64,000 nt of DNA, from positions 390,293 to 454,292 of the forward strand of contig QKWP01000043.1 in assembly GCA_003550325.1 (NCBI GenBank). Reading direction: 5' to 3'. The notes under the pieces were generated by a model, which had not been told where the DNA came from, did no database searches, and saw only the letters and a program-made list of their open reading frames with translations. A program made the translations under genes and the position numbers. Positions 1-12,294 of this stretch are shown here, piece after piece (position 1 is the first letter of the stretch; every line of letters begins with the position of its first letter). The DNA comes from Gigaspora rosea (lineage: Eukaryota > Glomeromycota > Glomeromycetes > Diversisporales > Gigasporaceae).

Positions 1-57
1 ATTTACAGAATATAGAACATATATTTACAGAATATAGAACATGCATTTAGCACTATT

Positions 58-1343
58 TTTTTTTATTGTTCAGGTGAGGTCATGCCTCTGAACTTTATTG
101 GATATATATTAATTATTACAATATATATTGCTTACAATTTTTATACTATCTACTAAGTACCGAAACTTGAACTATTTTATCCATAACCTAAACCTACCAG
201 AGCTTACCATACTCCTATTCATATAGCTAGCCTGGTTTTGGATGTTCCTTTTCCCCAGCCAACAGTCAGTGTTTACATGTCCACCACTTTACCCATATTT
301 CCTAATATCATTACTTCCAATTTGGTGTATGTGATTCCAGGTAGGCACTTTCTGCTTTCAAATTGGTATACCCAGTTTCCTTACTGGCGTACTTCTCGGG
401 AGTTCGTATCTCAAGCTATACAGCTGCTTCTACCACATTGGGTAAGTATCTCAGGCCTGTATACTGCCACAACTAGCTAATTTTTCTGCAACTTGGGAAC
501 CCAGGATTTAATGTTCTAAATTCAGAAATATGCGAATGACTGTACTTTCTACTATAGTGATGAGTATCCAGACTTGTTTTGCCAAAGCTTCCAGTCCCAG
601 ATATAGTTGGATGGCATCATGAAGCTCAGCCAACCCAATTTTCATACCACTACATGCACTTATACCAGCTATACCTAGCATTAGTGGTCCCAGATTCTTT
701 TAATGTTCTCCCATATGGGTGCACCCAGAGCTCTGTTGGGCTTTGACACAACACACCTCTATGCTTCTACTTCTTGTTGGCTGGTTAGTTTTGTCTACCC
801 TTGCAAGGTTCATTTTGATCCCCAGTACTCATATCCAACACCTCCAACTTTATACCAATCTCTCCCAAACTACCAAACTAGTTAGCCCGGAAGGATTGGT
901 CTGCTCAGCTTTATGTGCTAATGGACACCCTTTCCTTGGTATCCTACTTCCGAAACGTAGGTCCTTTTCCTCTAGTATACTCTGGCAGCCAGGTTGGTGA
1001 CCTCTTTTGCTATAGGATATATTCCGTTCAGTTTTTCAGTCTCCGGTTGAGAGGGCTTCTGTAGCACCATAGAAGGACCTTCCTTACCTTCCTGCTCAGG
1101 ACTTGCCAAACAGGTTTTAATTGTTTCGTTCTCTTGGATTTGTCTGTATAACTTATACAACTATACCGATGCTCTCATTCAAGATGGTGGTACCAAGGTT
1201 ACAAGTGATATATCTAACCGATTAATGAACAAATGTTACCATAATACAGGCCTATTTTCCAATTCGTCTTCAGTAAAATTTGAACTCTAGACCTGTCACT
1301 TGGGGTGACAACCAGATAGCTTCTCTATGTTGCCACACCCTAC
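58..1343 (-). mobile_element. tRNA-headed retroposon (SINE-like), copy 1
   Basis: Read on the minus strand, the 5' end (near 1343) begins with a tRNA-like head. It has an A-box-like TGGCAACATAG and, about 50 nt later, a B-box-like GAGTTCAAATT. The 3' end at about 58 runs into an A-rich tail, seen as T-rich on the plus strand. The element is flanked by near-identical direct repeats, GCATTTAGCACTATT at 43-57 and GCATTTAGCACTGTT at 1345-1359, which is the long target-site duplication expected of LINE-driven retroposition. Its first 150 bases match copy 2 at 10571-11559. Short open frames inside it look like shadows and are not called as genes. The length (about 1.3 kb) is large for a SINE, so internal insertions or a composite body are likely. 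Confidence 0.7.
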
Positions 1344-1359
1344 TGCATTTAGCACTGTT

Positions 1360-2290
1360 AAAATCTTACAAAAAAGAAAAAAAATATGCATTTAGGAAGA
1401 TATTGTATTTATGGAAGTTGCATTTATAAAGGTCTAACTGTATTATAAATCTTTTTTTTTAAATATTTTTGCTAAAAATGAATAGCACATTTTAGCTAAT
1501 AAGCTTAAGAACTACCTCTATAGAAACTATGCATATTACAAAATTGATATCAGTATATAAGAGTATTAAATAATCTATATTTGCATAGTATGATTTTACT
1601 TTAAATATAGCAATAATTAGCAATTGTATATAAAAATTTATTTTAAATAATTTTTATATATGATTATTAATTATTACTATATATAAAAGTCAAAATAATA
1701 CTATGCAAATTGATTATTATACAATAATAAACATGTTCAAAAGAACAAAATATATTTACTTTGAAATTTTTATATAAATCAATTAATAATTTAAAAAAAT
1801 TACAGCCTTTTTAGCTATATTTATTGATATATAAAATAAAAAACTATCTAATAAAAAGTTATTTGATTTATACAAAAATTTTAAAATATATATTTACTTT
1901 TGTATACAAATTTTACTTATTATAAAAGTTGATTTAATTAGTAAAATTGTAACTTAACAATATAATAACTATCTATAATTATATATAAAATTTTTAAAAA
2001 ATATTTTTATTAAATTACTTTTTTTATTTTGTACTTATATAAAAGTAACCTTTATATAATCATGCTTTTTTATAATCACCGCATTGGTGTATACTTAACT
2101 GTATAATTATATAGGAAGGATGACTATACTAGACCAATTAAATAATTTAACTACTAAAATAATTCTCTTAAAGAGAGAATTTCAACAAGTTTAAAATTAT
2201 AAAAATACAATTATAGAATCCAAGATTGAACTAGATTTATGTATTATTATATAATAGTTATTTAATATATAATAAAAAAATTGCTATTCG
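1360..2290. other. AT-rich stretch without a gene
   Basis: Very AT-rich sequence with scattered short palindromes such as the one around 1600-1700. The stretch at about 1390-1443 ends in a pogo-like half terminus (AAGGTCTAACTGTA), probably a one-ended MITE remnant. No coding potential was seen. Confidence 0.5.
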
Positions 2291-2298
2291 TACCATAG

Positions 2299-2549
2299 CA
2301 GTGTTGTACATGGGACGCGTCCACACTATGTAAAATGTCCAACATTCAAGATTGTCCAAAATCATCCAAGCCTATGTCCCATGTTTAACTAATCAATAAA
2401 GTTATTTAAAAAAATATATAATTATATATTTTTTTTGATATGGACTTATTGGTGAAAAAATTAAAATAGATTATCTTAATAAAATTTCAAGTAATTTTAA
2501 TTTGAAAAAATGTCCAAAATTGTCCAAAATTGTCACATGTACAACACTG
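2299..2549. mobile_element. hAT-like MITE with GTCCA-word arms, copy 1
   Basis: Terminal inverted repeats CAGTGTTGTACATG / CATGTACAACACTG bound a 251-bp element. The flanks TACCATAG and CACCATGG agree at 6 of 8 positions, consistent with an eroded 8-bp target-site duplication. The arms are built from repeated TGTCCA / GTCCAAAAT words in inverted orientation. Sister copies lie at 14032-14310 and 28127-28379. There is no coding capacity, so it must depend on a transposase encoded elsewhere. Confidence 0.8.
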
Positions 2550-2593
2550 CACCATGGTACATGTTAATCACCTTAATTTTGGTATTTAAATAT

Positions 2594-3266
2594 ATATTTT
2601 TTTTCTTTGACAGTCTTGCCAGTATCACTTTCTTGGTAATTTATAATGACCATAGTTATCATTTTTATTTCCACCGATTGTAAGAGACATGCCATTTATT
2701 ACGTAATTTTTACCATAGATACATGGTCAAAGGTAGTGATTATGTCTATATATTATATTAATCAATCAGAATTAGATAAAATGATTATACTATACATAGG
2801 TAGAGGTGGCTACTAAGTAAAAAATATTACGTAATAAATGGCACGTCTCTAACCCAACTACCTCTAGCTTGCTTTTTACACCACCCAAAAGCGACCTATT
2901 ATAACGACCACCGTAGTGGCCAGAAATCTTTGCAGCCAATTTGCAGGCTGCTTGCACCACAAGTTTATATAGTATCTTGTAATATCCAGACTTAGGCCTC
3001 ACATTACGTTTTGTGACTTCAGTTATTTCTAAATCAGAGTTCTGGCACAGCTCTAGTCACTGTAGTCTTGATTGAGAACACTGCCTATTCTAGAAATTAA
3101 ATCCATCCATTGATATTTCAGGTCCCTGTATCCCACGGTGTTTCAGTTCTCTAATTTGGTTTAGCCCAGCTAGCTTTCTTACAAATCACTACCACTTGAA
3201 TTTGAACTGGCAACCTTACAATTTGCAACCTTGGAGCATAACCACTATGCTATCAGACCCAAGATC
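2594..3266 (-). mobile_element. tRNA-derived SINE
   Basis: The minus-strand 5' end reads GGGTCTGATAGCATAGTGG, a very good tRNA 5' half containing the A box. It is followed by a B-box-like CCAGTTCAAATTC. The body continues to about 2850, where a Harbinger-like MITE (2694-2849) interrupts it, and resumes to an A-rich tail at about 2594-2615. Perfect 13-bp direct repeats GGTATTTAAATAT flank it (2581-2593 and 3267-3279). The tRNA part is not a functional gene, because the acceptor stem is not closed. Confidence 0.8.
2694..2849. mobile_element. PIF/Harbinger-like MITE inside the SINE
   Basis: Inverted termini GAGACATGCCATTTATTACG and the complement of GCACGTCTC bound a 156-bp element that is flanked on both sides by TAA. 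A 3-bp TWA target duplication is typical of PIF/Harbinger. A truncated relative is at 20655-20729 and another, interrupted, starts at about 12295. It lies inside the SINE at 2594-3266, so it is the younger of the two. Confidence 0.75.
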
Positions 3267-5941
3267 GGTATTTAAATATTTTAATTTTTAAAAACTTTTT
3301 TTAATATTATCTTTATGAGTTCTTGATCAAATTTAAAGGTAGAGTACAACGATCTATATTTTAATAGTGATCATGTTACTAATTTTTTTTACAATAACAT
3401 TCAATTGAAATCAAATGATGATTATATATTATTGTATGTTATTTATATTATACTATCTAAAAAAATCTTAATTATCCTAAGAAAATTAATGATATATACA
3501 AGTAGATTTTTTTAATATAATTTGTGGCTTTAAAGTTTCACTACCATAAATAGAAGGGTTTGACCTATATGCTACAAAATTTTGGCCAAAATTTGATATG
3601 TTCTCAAAAATCTTTATCAATGGTGTATTTTTGCCCTATATAAAACTTTTTTCGTATAACGATTATATATAAAAATAATTGATGTTGTATTCTACCCTTA
3701 ATAAAATTTTTTATTTGAATTCTATGGGATTTATAGAATTAAAACCAAAAAATTTTCATTAAATTTTGGTCAAAAACTCATAGAGATATCTTTAATGAAA
3801 GTTTCTGTAAACAATTTTAATACAGCTTCTTTGTAATATATATATATTTTTTGCTTTATTTAAATAACCCACAATTCAATAATATTTACAAAATATTCTG
3901 TTATGCTAATCTAAAAATATTTACTAATCAAACTTGTAGCACATATCTTCAACTTGTTGAATTTTAATTTTTATAGAAAAATATTAGAAACATTGATATT
4001 TTTGTAAATTTGAATGTTATCATTTTTGCAAAATTTTCTTTCAAATTTGACTGTTTTTAAAAGAATTTTTTTTAAATAAAACTTCAAAAATACTAAGTGC
4101 ATAACATCTAAAGACTAAAATAATTTCAAAAATTAATAGCTCTTGATACATAAAAGATATAAAAAAAAGAAAGCCACTAAATTGTAGCCAAGTTAATTTA
4201 CTACAACATACTGTAGTAATTTTATTTTTAAAATAATTATTATATATTTTTAATTTATACTACTTTAAAGATGCTTAATTTTTATATAATGCATCAAAAA
4301 ATTAATAAAAATGGGACAAGTCACATGTTTTAGCTTCTTACTATTGGCTAATTTGTTATTTTAATTAAAAAAAAAACTTGAAAAATTATTTTGTTTAATC
4401 AAATACAAGAAATTAAAAAAATAGTAAATTTCAATATGAAATTTTTTAAAATGTGACAAGCCACGTGTTTTAGTTTTTACAGTATGAAACAGTAAAAGAC
4501 ATCCAATCTATAAATATAGACACCAATTTTGGGTGCTTATGAATTAATTCTAATTGGCTAATATTTGTGCAATTGATTTTGATTAGCTAAAAACCTATAT
4601 ATGTTTTCTTTTTTTTTATATTAAATGCCAATTTTTTAAACTACTCTTGTGATTTTTTCAAAAATTTCAAAAAATTCAGCAATTAAAAATAAGCTACTCT
4701 ATGTTTTTATGTGTAATTTTTGGTTCAAAAAGATAGTTTATTTTTAAGAATATACAGTACATTTTTGAAAATAGAAAAATCTTTTATCAAAATATTTTTA
4801 TGAGTTCTTAACAAAATTTGATAAAATTTTTTTATTTTAATTCTACAAATATATAAAATTCAAATAAAAAAATTTTTATTAAATTTAGTCAAGAACTCGT
4901 AGAAATATCTTTGATGAAAGTTCCTATAAACAATTTTAATACAGTTTCTTTGTAATATATGTTTTTTGCTTTTTTAAAATAGAAAAATGAGCTTGTTACC
5001 AGCAGTGATATGCTTTGTGTAATGTACAACCAAAACAAATATAAACACATGTAAACTTATTTTAGGGTTATGGTTCAGGTTAGAGTTAGAGTTAGATTTA
5101 GAGGTAACTATATAGTAAAATTTCACAAGGAATTTTTTTTTGCTAAAATAAAATATGGTTTCATAGTCAAAATTTTCAGTTATCGCAATATTTTTGAAAA
5201 CAGCATTTTTTCGCTTCATTTTTATATTACACAATCAGATATAACATTGCAAATGATCTTAATTTTTATTGCCACAATTGGCATGGAACTGTCACCACCA
5301 ATGACAAATAGATTTACTCTTTAAAATAACCCACAATTCAATAATAATAAATAAAATCTTCTGTTATATTAATCTAAAAACTTTTATTAATCAAACTTGT
5401 AGCATATATTTTTTTTGACTTGTAGAATCTCAATTTTTATAAAAAAATATTAAAAACTTGTAAAGATATTGCCATTTTTGTAAATTTAGATGCATAATAT
5501 TTTTACAAAATTTAATATGACTTTGATTGCTTTTGGAAGAAATTTCTTTAATAAAGCTCAAAAATGCCACTAAGTAAATAGATTCCTTAGATATTTAAAA
5601 ATCTACTATAAAAATTTTATCCTAAAGAATTAATATTAACAGAAATATTTAAATTTTTATTTTACTTTTAGATTTGAATTTTTCTGAACAAAAAATCATG
5701 GTATCTATTCTAATTTTTACAAGTTCAAATAAAACAAATTACTATATACTAACAAAATCAATAGAAAATAGATTAAAATTTTGTTTTCTAAAATTTTAAG
5801 TTATTTGGTTAAATATTTATTCTATAATAGCTTTTTTTTCTTTGTAATATACATTTTGAAAATAAAAAATCTTTTATCAAAAATATCTCTATAAGTTCTT
5901 AACCAAATTCAATAAAAATTTTTTTATTTGAATTCTATATA

Positions 5942-6250
5942 TCCGTATATTCCTGAAAATAAGCTACTCCAAAAATAAGCTGCTCCTGATTTTTTTAAAA
6001 AATCTCAAAAAACGTATTAGCAGTTGCTACATATAAAACTTTTTTTTTCTAAGTAAACTTCAAAAGTTCAATTAAATAAAATTGTTCAGCGCATCAAAAT
6101 ATACCTACTATAAAAAGTTCATGTCATTTGAACAACTTTTTATTAGTACATTTTTCAATTTTTCTAAAAATTCAACAATACAGAAAATAAGCTACCCCAT
6201 GTTTTTTGTGTAAATTTTGGACCAAAAAAGATAGCTTATTTTCAGGAATA
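5942..6250. mobile_element. MITE with GAAAATAAGCTAC termini, intact copy
   Basis: Inverted termini TATATTCCTGAAAATAAGC and its complement at 6230-6250 bound about 309 bp. TA at both ends suggests a Tc1/mariner-type target site. Another copy spans 17095-18881, where it is split by a large insertion, and a fragment lies at about 4650-4755. This uninterrupted copy preserves the empty site (GACCAAAAAAG near 6220) used to prove the insertion in the other copy. Confidence 0.7.
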
Positions 6251-6513
6251 TATATTATTTGTAAAATTAAATAAAAAATTTTATTGAATTTGGTCAAAAA
6301 CTCATAGAGAAGTTTTTGATAGAAGATTTTTTATTTTCAAAAATGTATATTAAGTTATGTACCAAAATTGTTTACAAAATAAACTCAAAACTGGTTGTAA
6401 AATAAAAAAAATCTAAATATTTCTATTAATATTGATCTGCTTGGTCTAAAATTTTAATTAGACTCTTAAATATCTAAAAAATCTATTTACTTAGTAGTGT
6501 TTTTGAAGTTTTA

Positions 6514-6688
6514 CAGTCGAACCTCTCTAAATACATCCCCCTAAGTGCATAACCTCCTTAAATGCATATCAGTTTTCTGGGCCCAAATATATACCAAACC
6601 TCTATAAATGCATTTTTTCTTATGGTTCTCTTAATGCATATCTCCAAAAGTTTGGTTTCAACGATATGCATTTAGAGAGGTTCAACTT
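6514..6688. mobile_element. pogo-like MITE (AACCTCTCTAA family)
   Basis: It begins CAGTCGAACCTCTCTAAAT and ends in the complementary TTTAGAGAGGTTCAACTT, with TA on both sides. The body carries repeated AAATGCAT words. It interrupts the inverted third copy of the 3280-7125 repeat unit, and the homologous site in the other two units lacks it. The related element at 54418-54575 has almost the same termini. Confidence 0.75.
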
Positions 6689-7302
6689 TATTTAAAAAAA
6701 TTCTTTAAAAACAGTTAAATTCAAGCAAAAATTCTGCAAAAATATTATATATCCAAATTTACAAAAACATTAATATCTCTACAAGTTTCTAATATTTTTT
6801 TATAAAATTGATATTCAACAAGTTGAAAATATGCATTACAAGTTTGATTAGTAAAGGTTTTTAGGTTAGCATAACAGAATATTTTATAAATTATTATCGA
6901 ATTGTGGATTATTTTGAAAAAACAATATTATAAAAAAGCTGCATTAAAATTGTTTATAGAAACTTTTATCAAAGATATCTTTATGAGTTCTTGATCAAAT
7001 TCAAAAAAATTTTTTATTTTAATTTTATGAATCTAAAGAATTCAAATAAAAAATTTTTATTAAATTGGCCAAGAACTCATAAAGATAATATTAAAAAATA
7101 TTTTTAAAAATTAAAATATTTAAGTAACAAAATTGAGATAATCTATAAGCTTATATACCATGATGTAAATAGCAAAAATTCATAATGCGAATAGCAATTC
7201 TTTATAATAATATATAAATTTAATCTAATTTTGAGATTCTATAATTGGATTTTTATAATTTTAGACTATTAGAATGTTTCTTTGAAAGAATTATTTTAAT
7301 AG

Positions 7303-7822
7303 TTAATTCATGATCTGCCTAAGAACCAGTGAAATAACATAGTAAATCGTAGGGAAATTTACTATTGTTTTTTGCCTTTTCTGGAATCTTGAGTTTCCCA
7401 AAGGTCAAGCCGATTTTCTACTAAGTAAACATCTCTTTTAAATTAAATAAAAATTGTAGAGGAGAAAATTCTGGTCATAATAGCAGTTAAATCATTAAAA
7501 TCGGCCCAGTGGATCACGAGATATGAGCATTTTTGTCTTTGCGACTATATGGTGTAAACAAAAAAGTAAACATATAATCGCAAAGACAAAAATGCTCATA
7601 TCTCGCGACCCACTGGGCAGATTTTAATGATTTAACTACCATTATGACCGAAATTTGCTCCTCTACAACTTTTACTTAATGTAAAAGAGATGTTTGCTTA
7701 GTAGAAAATCGGGTTGTCCTTTGGGAAACTCCAGAGTCCAAAAAAGGCAAAAAATACATAGTAAACATATCTCCACTGTTTACTATGTCTTTTCACTGGT
7801 TGTTAGGCAGATCACGAATTAA
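7303..7822. repeat. Large foldback palindrome
   Basis: Two arms of about 255 bp meet near 7562. The left arm starts TTAATTCATGATCTGCCTAA and the right arm ends with its near-complement. Both arms carry AAATCGGGTT/AAGCCGATTT, TACTAAGTAAAC-like boxes, a CTCCTCTACAACTTTTA box, and the shared GATCCACTGGGCCGATTTT-type motif described in the findings. No clear target-site duplication or classical terminal repeat was found, so the superfamily is unknown. Confidence 0.75.
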
Positions 7823-9110
7823 ATTATTTGAATTGGTCCAGTAGATTAAAAGATTTTTTAATTTTAACAGTCTCATCAATGCTTTTTATTAAGAGAATTG
7901 TACTATCTAAGACTATACAAATAATTATTTAATTTTTAAGTTTGCCATTATCTGGCTTCTTTTTAGGATACCCAAGTGCAACTACCATATTATTTGAATT
8001 TTAGTTTATATAGAAGGCATGTTAAACTCATCTATAAGCCATACCTATATATGAGGACGAAATTATTTTGGGTTCTAAAACCTGAAATTAAAATTTGAAG
8101 ACGAAATTGTTTTTGAACTATTTTGCTTAAAAGACAAAATTATTTGATACTTTTTTTAAATAGACAAAATTATAAGGAACATATTTATATAAATTTTATT
8201 TGCTCTTTCTTATAAAAAATTTTAATTTTCTCTAAGGAAGACGAAATAGGCCTTTTCAAAAATCAATTTCGGTGGCATTACTAGCTATACCAAAATTGCT
8301 TTTTTTCATTTATTATTAATACTTTAACTATTTTTTCCTATAGTTTGCTTTGTCTAAGTTTTTTTTTACTTTTTTTTTTTTTAATCTCTTGCTGGTGCTT
8401 TTTTCTATTTACTTCTATTGAATCTTCTTTCTATTTTCTTTTTTTTAGAAACTTTTAACTTCTTCTTTTCTTTTTTTTTACCTTGGTCTTCCTATTGATT
8501 TTTTTTAGTTTTTTTCTATCTGATAATATCTTTATATTTTGTTTTCCAAATTTTTTCATAGAAAATGTTCTATGCAATAATACTTGTACAATCACAAAAG
8601 TTTATAGCCTCTTTTACCTTTTTCTTCAGAACTTCTAAAACCTTTATATATGCATTTTTGCTTACTAGGCCTTTAATTAGTCTCTTCTTTATACTTATTC
8701 TTTCTTCTTATAAGCTATTACAAAATGTTTTTTAAAACTTTTCTTTGTTATTTGTTCGTCAAAGAGCTGCTAGTACCCTTGTTTATGCTGCTTGTATTAC
8801 TATCTTTTCTAAATTACACTACAGATCTTTATACAGTTAGCTCTTTCTATACCAAACTCTCAAGTCTGATCAAAAAAAAAAGCTCGCTATAAAAAATTAC
8901 AGTTGCTTCTTTTTAATTTGGCTCTCTCTATATACTGGACTTTTAATAATTCAAACTAAAAATTTTAAAACAAATATTTATATATATATTTTCTTTTGCA
9001 TATATCAAATTAACATAATAAATTTTTTATTCCAAATCCAAATTTAAGTTTATCAGTACATATAATCTAAATTTATTTTGTATTATGAATAAAATTTATA
9101 TTATATAATT
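7823..9110. other. AT-rich stretch, pyrimidine-rich segment
   Basis: No gene was seen. 8000-8290 contains degenerate GACGAAATT words that may be an eroded word-array element. 8330-8560 is markedly T/C-rich on the plus strand. The remainder is plain AT-rich sequence. Confidence 0.4.
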
Positions 9111-9550
9111 AATTAAACTAGTATTTTGGCCTGGATCATATAATAGGACCTAATAGATCAGATATTTAATCTGGATTATAATCTGAGTCAGATAATAGTG
9201 ACCTGACGGATCAGATATTCAATCTGGGTTATGACCCAGGTCATATGGGAGGTCAAAAGTAGAAACTACCGAATTTTTTTCTAAGTAAATTTTTTTTCAG
9301 ACTTTAAATTAAAATATTTCAACAACCATTAAACCAAACTTAATAAATTTTTTTTTATTTTAATTCTATATAGTTATAGAATTAAAATAAAAAAATATTT
9401 ATTAGGTTTGGTTTAATAGTTGTCAAGATATTTAATTAAAATTTTTAAAAAAAACTTACTAAAAACAAATTCGGTAGTTTCTATTTTTGACCTCCTATAT
9501 ATTCAACTCGGACTATGATCTAGGTCAGATATTTAAAGTGATCTAGTGAA
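9111..9550. repeat. GATC-word repeat with nested foldback
   Basis: Degenerate GATCAGATAT, GGATCATA and GACCTGA words run over about 9130-9245 and resume at 9500-9545. Between them, about 9243-9503, is a palindrome with arms beginning AGGTCAAAAGTAGAAACTAC and centred near 9370. The simplest reading is a word-array element carrying a foldback insertion. The outer boundaries are not clear. Confidence 0.5.
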
Positions 9551-9640
9551 TAATGAATGCAAAAATTGAAAAAATAAAAAAATTAGAAAAAATAGTGTAA
9601 ATTAGTTTTTTTTTTAAGTTTTTTTATATTTTATACTATA

Positions 9641-10368
9641 TAGGGTTCCAAACCGGTTTGAAAATCGCTACCCGTGACCCGTTGAGTCAAACACCTTCTC
9701 CAACCAGGTATCTGAAACCAAAACGGGTCACCGGGATATAATTGGGTGACCCGGATACCCGATTAAAAAACCTTCGCCTGTGACCTATTGGGTTACTCTC
9801 ATCAACCAGGTACCCAAAACTAAAACCGGATAATCAGTTATCCATAAAAGAAATTAGTTCAATATGTGCTTTTAATAAGCTGTGAAATAAGTTATAATTT
9901 ATTCAAAAAATCGAGAGCTTTTTTAGAGCCAGACAAAGTCGTTAGTGCAACCATGCAGAAAATGACGATATCAGTGTGGGGATTCGGGTTTACAGCTGTT
10001 TTATATTTTTTGAAACACTGAAAAAAATTGCAGATAACCGAAATGATAAGTTTCTGTGTTAGGCCGAAGCTGGTAACTTATTGATTCCGACTCAATAACT
10101 TATCAATTCGGTTATCGGCTATTTTTTCAGTGCTTCAGAAATTATGAAATAGCTTTAATGCTTAAGTTCAAATTTATTTGCTAGGGTAGATAATTGGTTG
10201 TCATATACTGCGTAATGGCACATGACAACCCAATCATCTGAATTTCGGGTCACCCGATTAGTAAAAGGTTTCGGGTCAACCGATTTGCTAAAAGTCTGAC
10301 CCGGTTAATAAAAATTTCGGGTCGGGTGGTCGGGTACACGGCTACCCGGGTGACTGTTTGGATCCCTA
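9641..10368. mobile_element. hAT-like element with ACCCG-word arms
   Basis: The inverted termini are TAGGGTTCCAAAC and, on the other strand, TAGGGATCCAAAC. The flanks ATACTATA and ATACTATG agree at 7 of 8 positions, an 8-bp target-site duplication. The arms consist largely of GACCCG, ACCGGAT and TACCCG words in inverted orientation. The middle (9900-10200) is ordinary sequence, with an internal hairpin around TAACCGA/CGGTTA. Its GC-rich arms contrast sharply with the AT-rich surroundings. A decayed relative is at 62745-63145. Confidence 0.8.
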
Positions 10369-10570
10369 ATACTATGCATATTTATAGTATATAGCAGATT
10401 ATGTATCAAATAGGCTTAATAAATTTTTTATCTTCTTTTTTGTTTTTTTTTTATTAGTAACTCTTTATATAGAGGAATATCAATAAAAAAGGGTTGAATT
10501 TTTTCTAAGTAAAAGTTTTTGCAACTTTAAGTTAAAATAACTTAACAACTACTTAACCAAATTTAATAAA

Positions 10571-11559
10571 TTTTTTTATTTTTATTTTTATTTTTTTTTA
10601 ATATTAAGGTGACCACTTAGGTACCCTAGCACTTTATTGGTCCAAGCGGGTTGGCCTGGTCAATATGACTGTGCCACATATTACATTTGTATAACGAGAG
10701 TACAACTAGCCACACGTACAACTTTTGGTTGTCTAATTTAAGTAGTCTACCCAAAGGTTCTACACTAGATGCCATACCTGCAACCCAACTAGTGGATTGC
10801 CTATTTAAACTCTCTGGCTTCTACCCATGTTCAATGTTCCTTCCAATATACCCTTTTGAGTAATTCACTATTAAAAGTACCCTAAGGCTTTAGCCAAACA
10901 CCTATTGGAGGGCATTTGCCCCTGTGGTAAACCTGGTAGAGTGATACCTGTCCCCCACAGGTATTCACCTACACTTTCGGTAACTTATGCATTTACTGAG
11001 ACAAACAACTTGCAGTCAGGGGGTTACCCTGCAACTGCTACCATTATCTACTACTGCCCTTGTGGAGTTCACTAGACCCCAGTACCCGGTCAGTCACTCT
11101 TTGGATCCTTTTCTCCAGTTATCCCAGACTACCAATCCAGTTGGCCCGGAAGGATCAGTCTGCCAGGCTTTAGGTGCCTAAGGTCTCTCTTTCCTTGGTT
11201 CATGCTTCTATAACACATAACCTTTTCCTTCGGTACGACTCCGGTGGCCAGGTTGGTGGGCCCCCTTTTGCCATAGAGGCTCTTGCACGTCCAGTTTCCT
11301 GGTCAGTCACTGCTAAGATCCTTTTTCCTGGTACCGTCAAAAGTCCAGCTACCTCTCCACTCGGGACTTGCCAAACGGATTTCAATTGTTCCGGTCCCTT
11401 GGCTTTTACCAAGGCTACAGGTAATTTATCCGACCGATCGATGAACAAATGTTACCATAACACAGGCCTATTTTTCAATTCGTCTCCAGTGGAATTTGAA
11501 ATCTAGACCTGCCGCTTGGAGGGTGACAACCAAACAACTTCTCTATATCACCACACCCA
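10571..11559 (-). mobile_element. tRNA-headed retroposon (SINE-like), copy 2
   Basis: The minus-strand 5' head TGTGGTGATATAGAGAAG (A-box-like) is followed by a B-box-like GATTTCAAATTCC. The body matches copy 1 in its first 150 bases and in the CCGGAAGGATC block. The 3' end is an A-rich tail of AAAAT units (10571-10600 read as T-rich on the plus strand). It sits between two inverted arms (10495-10590 and 11622-11705), suggesting insertion into an older foldback. It is GC-richer than its surroundings and looks younger than copy 1. No target-site duplication could be fixed. Confidence 0.65.
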
Positions 11560-11699
11560 GTGCTATATATTGATCAATATCTATGTATAAAATTTTCTGA
11601 TATATGCAAATCAAAACTATNAAAAAAAATTTTATTAAATTTAATATAGTAGTTGTTAAGATATTTTAATTTAAATTTTAAAAAAAAGTTACTAAAAAT

Positions 11700-12294
11700 G
11701 ATTTGTTACTTTTATTGAATTTTTATTAGAGTTCGGTTTAGAAAGAAAAATTTTATATTCCGGACTTTTTCTATAACAAACAAAATCTCTTGGAATGGCC
11801 TGTTCAGATAAGAGAAAGGTGATGTAACTATACTATGTTTTTTTTAAAAATCTATAGCTTTTTTTATACCAAACTATTAAAAAATTTTAAAAATTTGAGG
11901 TCATTATATTCTGAGTTTATTATAATGAGGTTTGTTATATTCAGAGTTGACTGTATTTGGAACATTTTGACAAGTAGTCTTTGCTCTTCTCTTTTCTGGC
12001 ATTATAGCTTATATATTTATTGTTTTTTGTATATATTTTTGTATTGTCTTGTATATTTTATCCTGCACTTTTTTTTAATTCTGTTCTACAAAAGTGATCA
12101 CTTGAATTTCAAGTCTTTATCCTATAGTTTTTTTTTCAAGACTGCTTCTAATAGATGCTTCTCTAGACCTACTCTGAAGTTTTTTAGGCTTTTATAAATT
12201 GATGTACTAGCTGTTTAACCCTTTTGTTTTTTTAGTACATTTTTATACTCTGAATTGAAGATATTAAAGTTATATATTTTTGTTGATTTATAAA
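11700..12294. other. Non-coding stretch with a pogo-like remnant
   Basis: 11720-11955 carries degenerate half termini (GAGTTCGGTTTAGA, CAGAGTTGACTGTA) of the pogo-like type seen at 15455-15657, so it is probably an old MITE copy. 11956-12294 is T-rich. The short open frames here show no recognisable protein. Confidence 0.4.

Larger units (their letters stand above)
3280..7125. repeat. Composite inverted and direct repeat complex
   Basis: A unit of about 800 bp is present three times: 3280-4100 and 4795-5590 in direct orientation, and 6480-7125 inverted. Shared landmarks are TATCTTTATGAGTTCTTG, then a CAATTTTAATACAGCTTCTT box, then CCCACAATTCAATAAT, then AATCAAACTTGTAGCA. The outer edges (around 3280 and 7125) are inverted copies of each other, so the whole region could fold back. 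Later insertions include 5942-6250 and 6514-6688. The stretch 4980-5310 between two halves of the second unit resembles 27640-27760. No coding function was seen. Confidence 0.65.

Noticed and set aside
3190-3266. Possible functional tRNA gene on the minus strand
   Set aside because: The A and B boxes are good, but the acceptor and anticodon stems do not pair and the sequence continues into a SINE body with a target duplication.
11174-11506. 110-codon open frame
   Set aside because: It lies within retroposon copy 2, antisense to its pol III head. No protein features were seen, and copy 1 does not keep the frame.
11621-11621. Single undetermined base
   Set aside because: It lies in a homopolymer context and most likely reflects sequencing ambiguity. 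It has no bearing on any feature.
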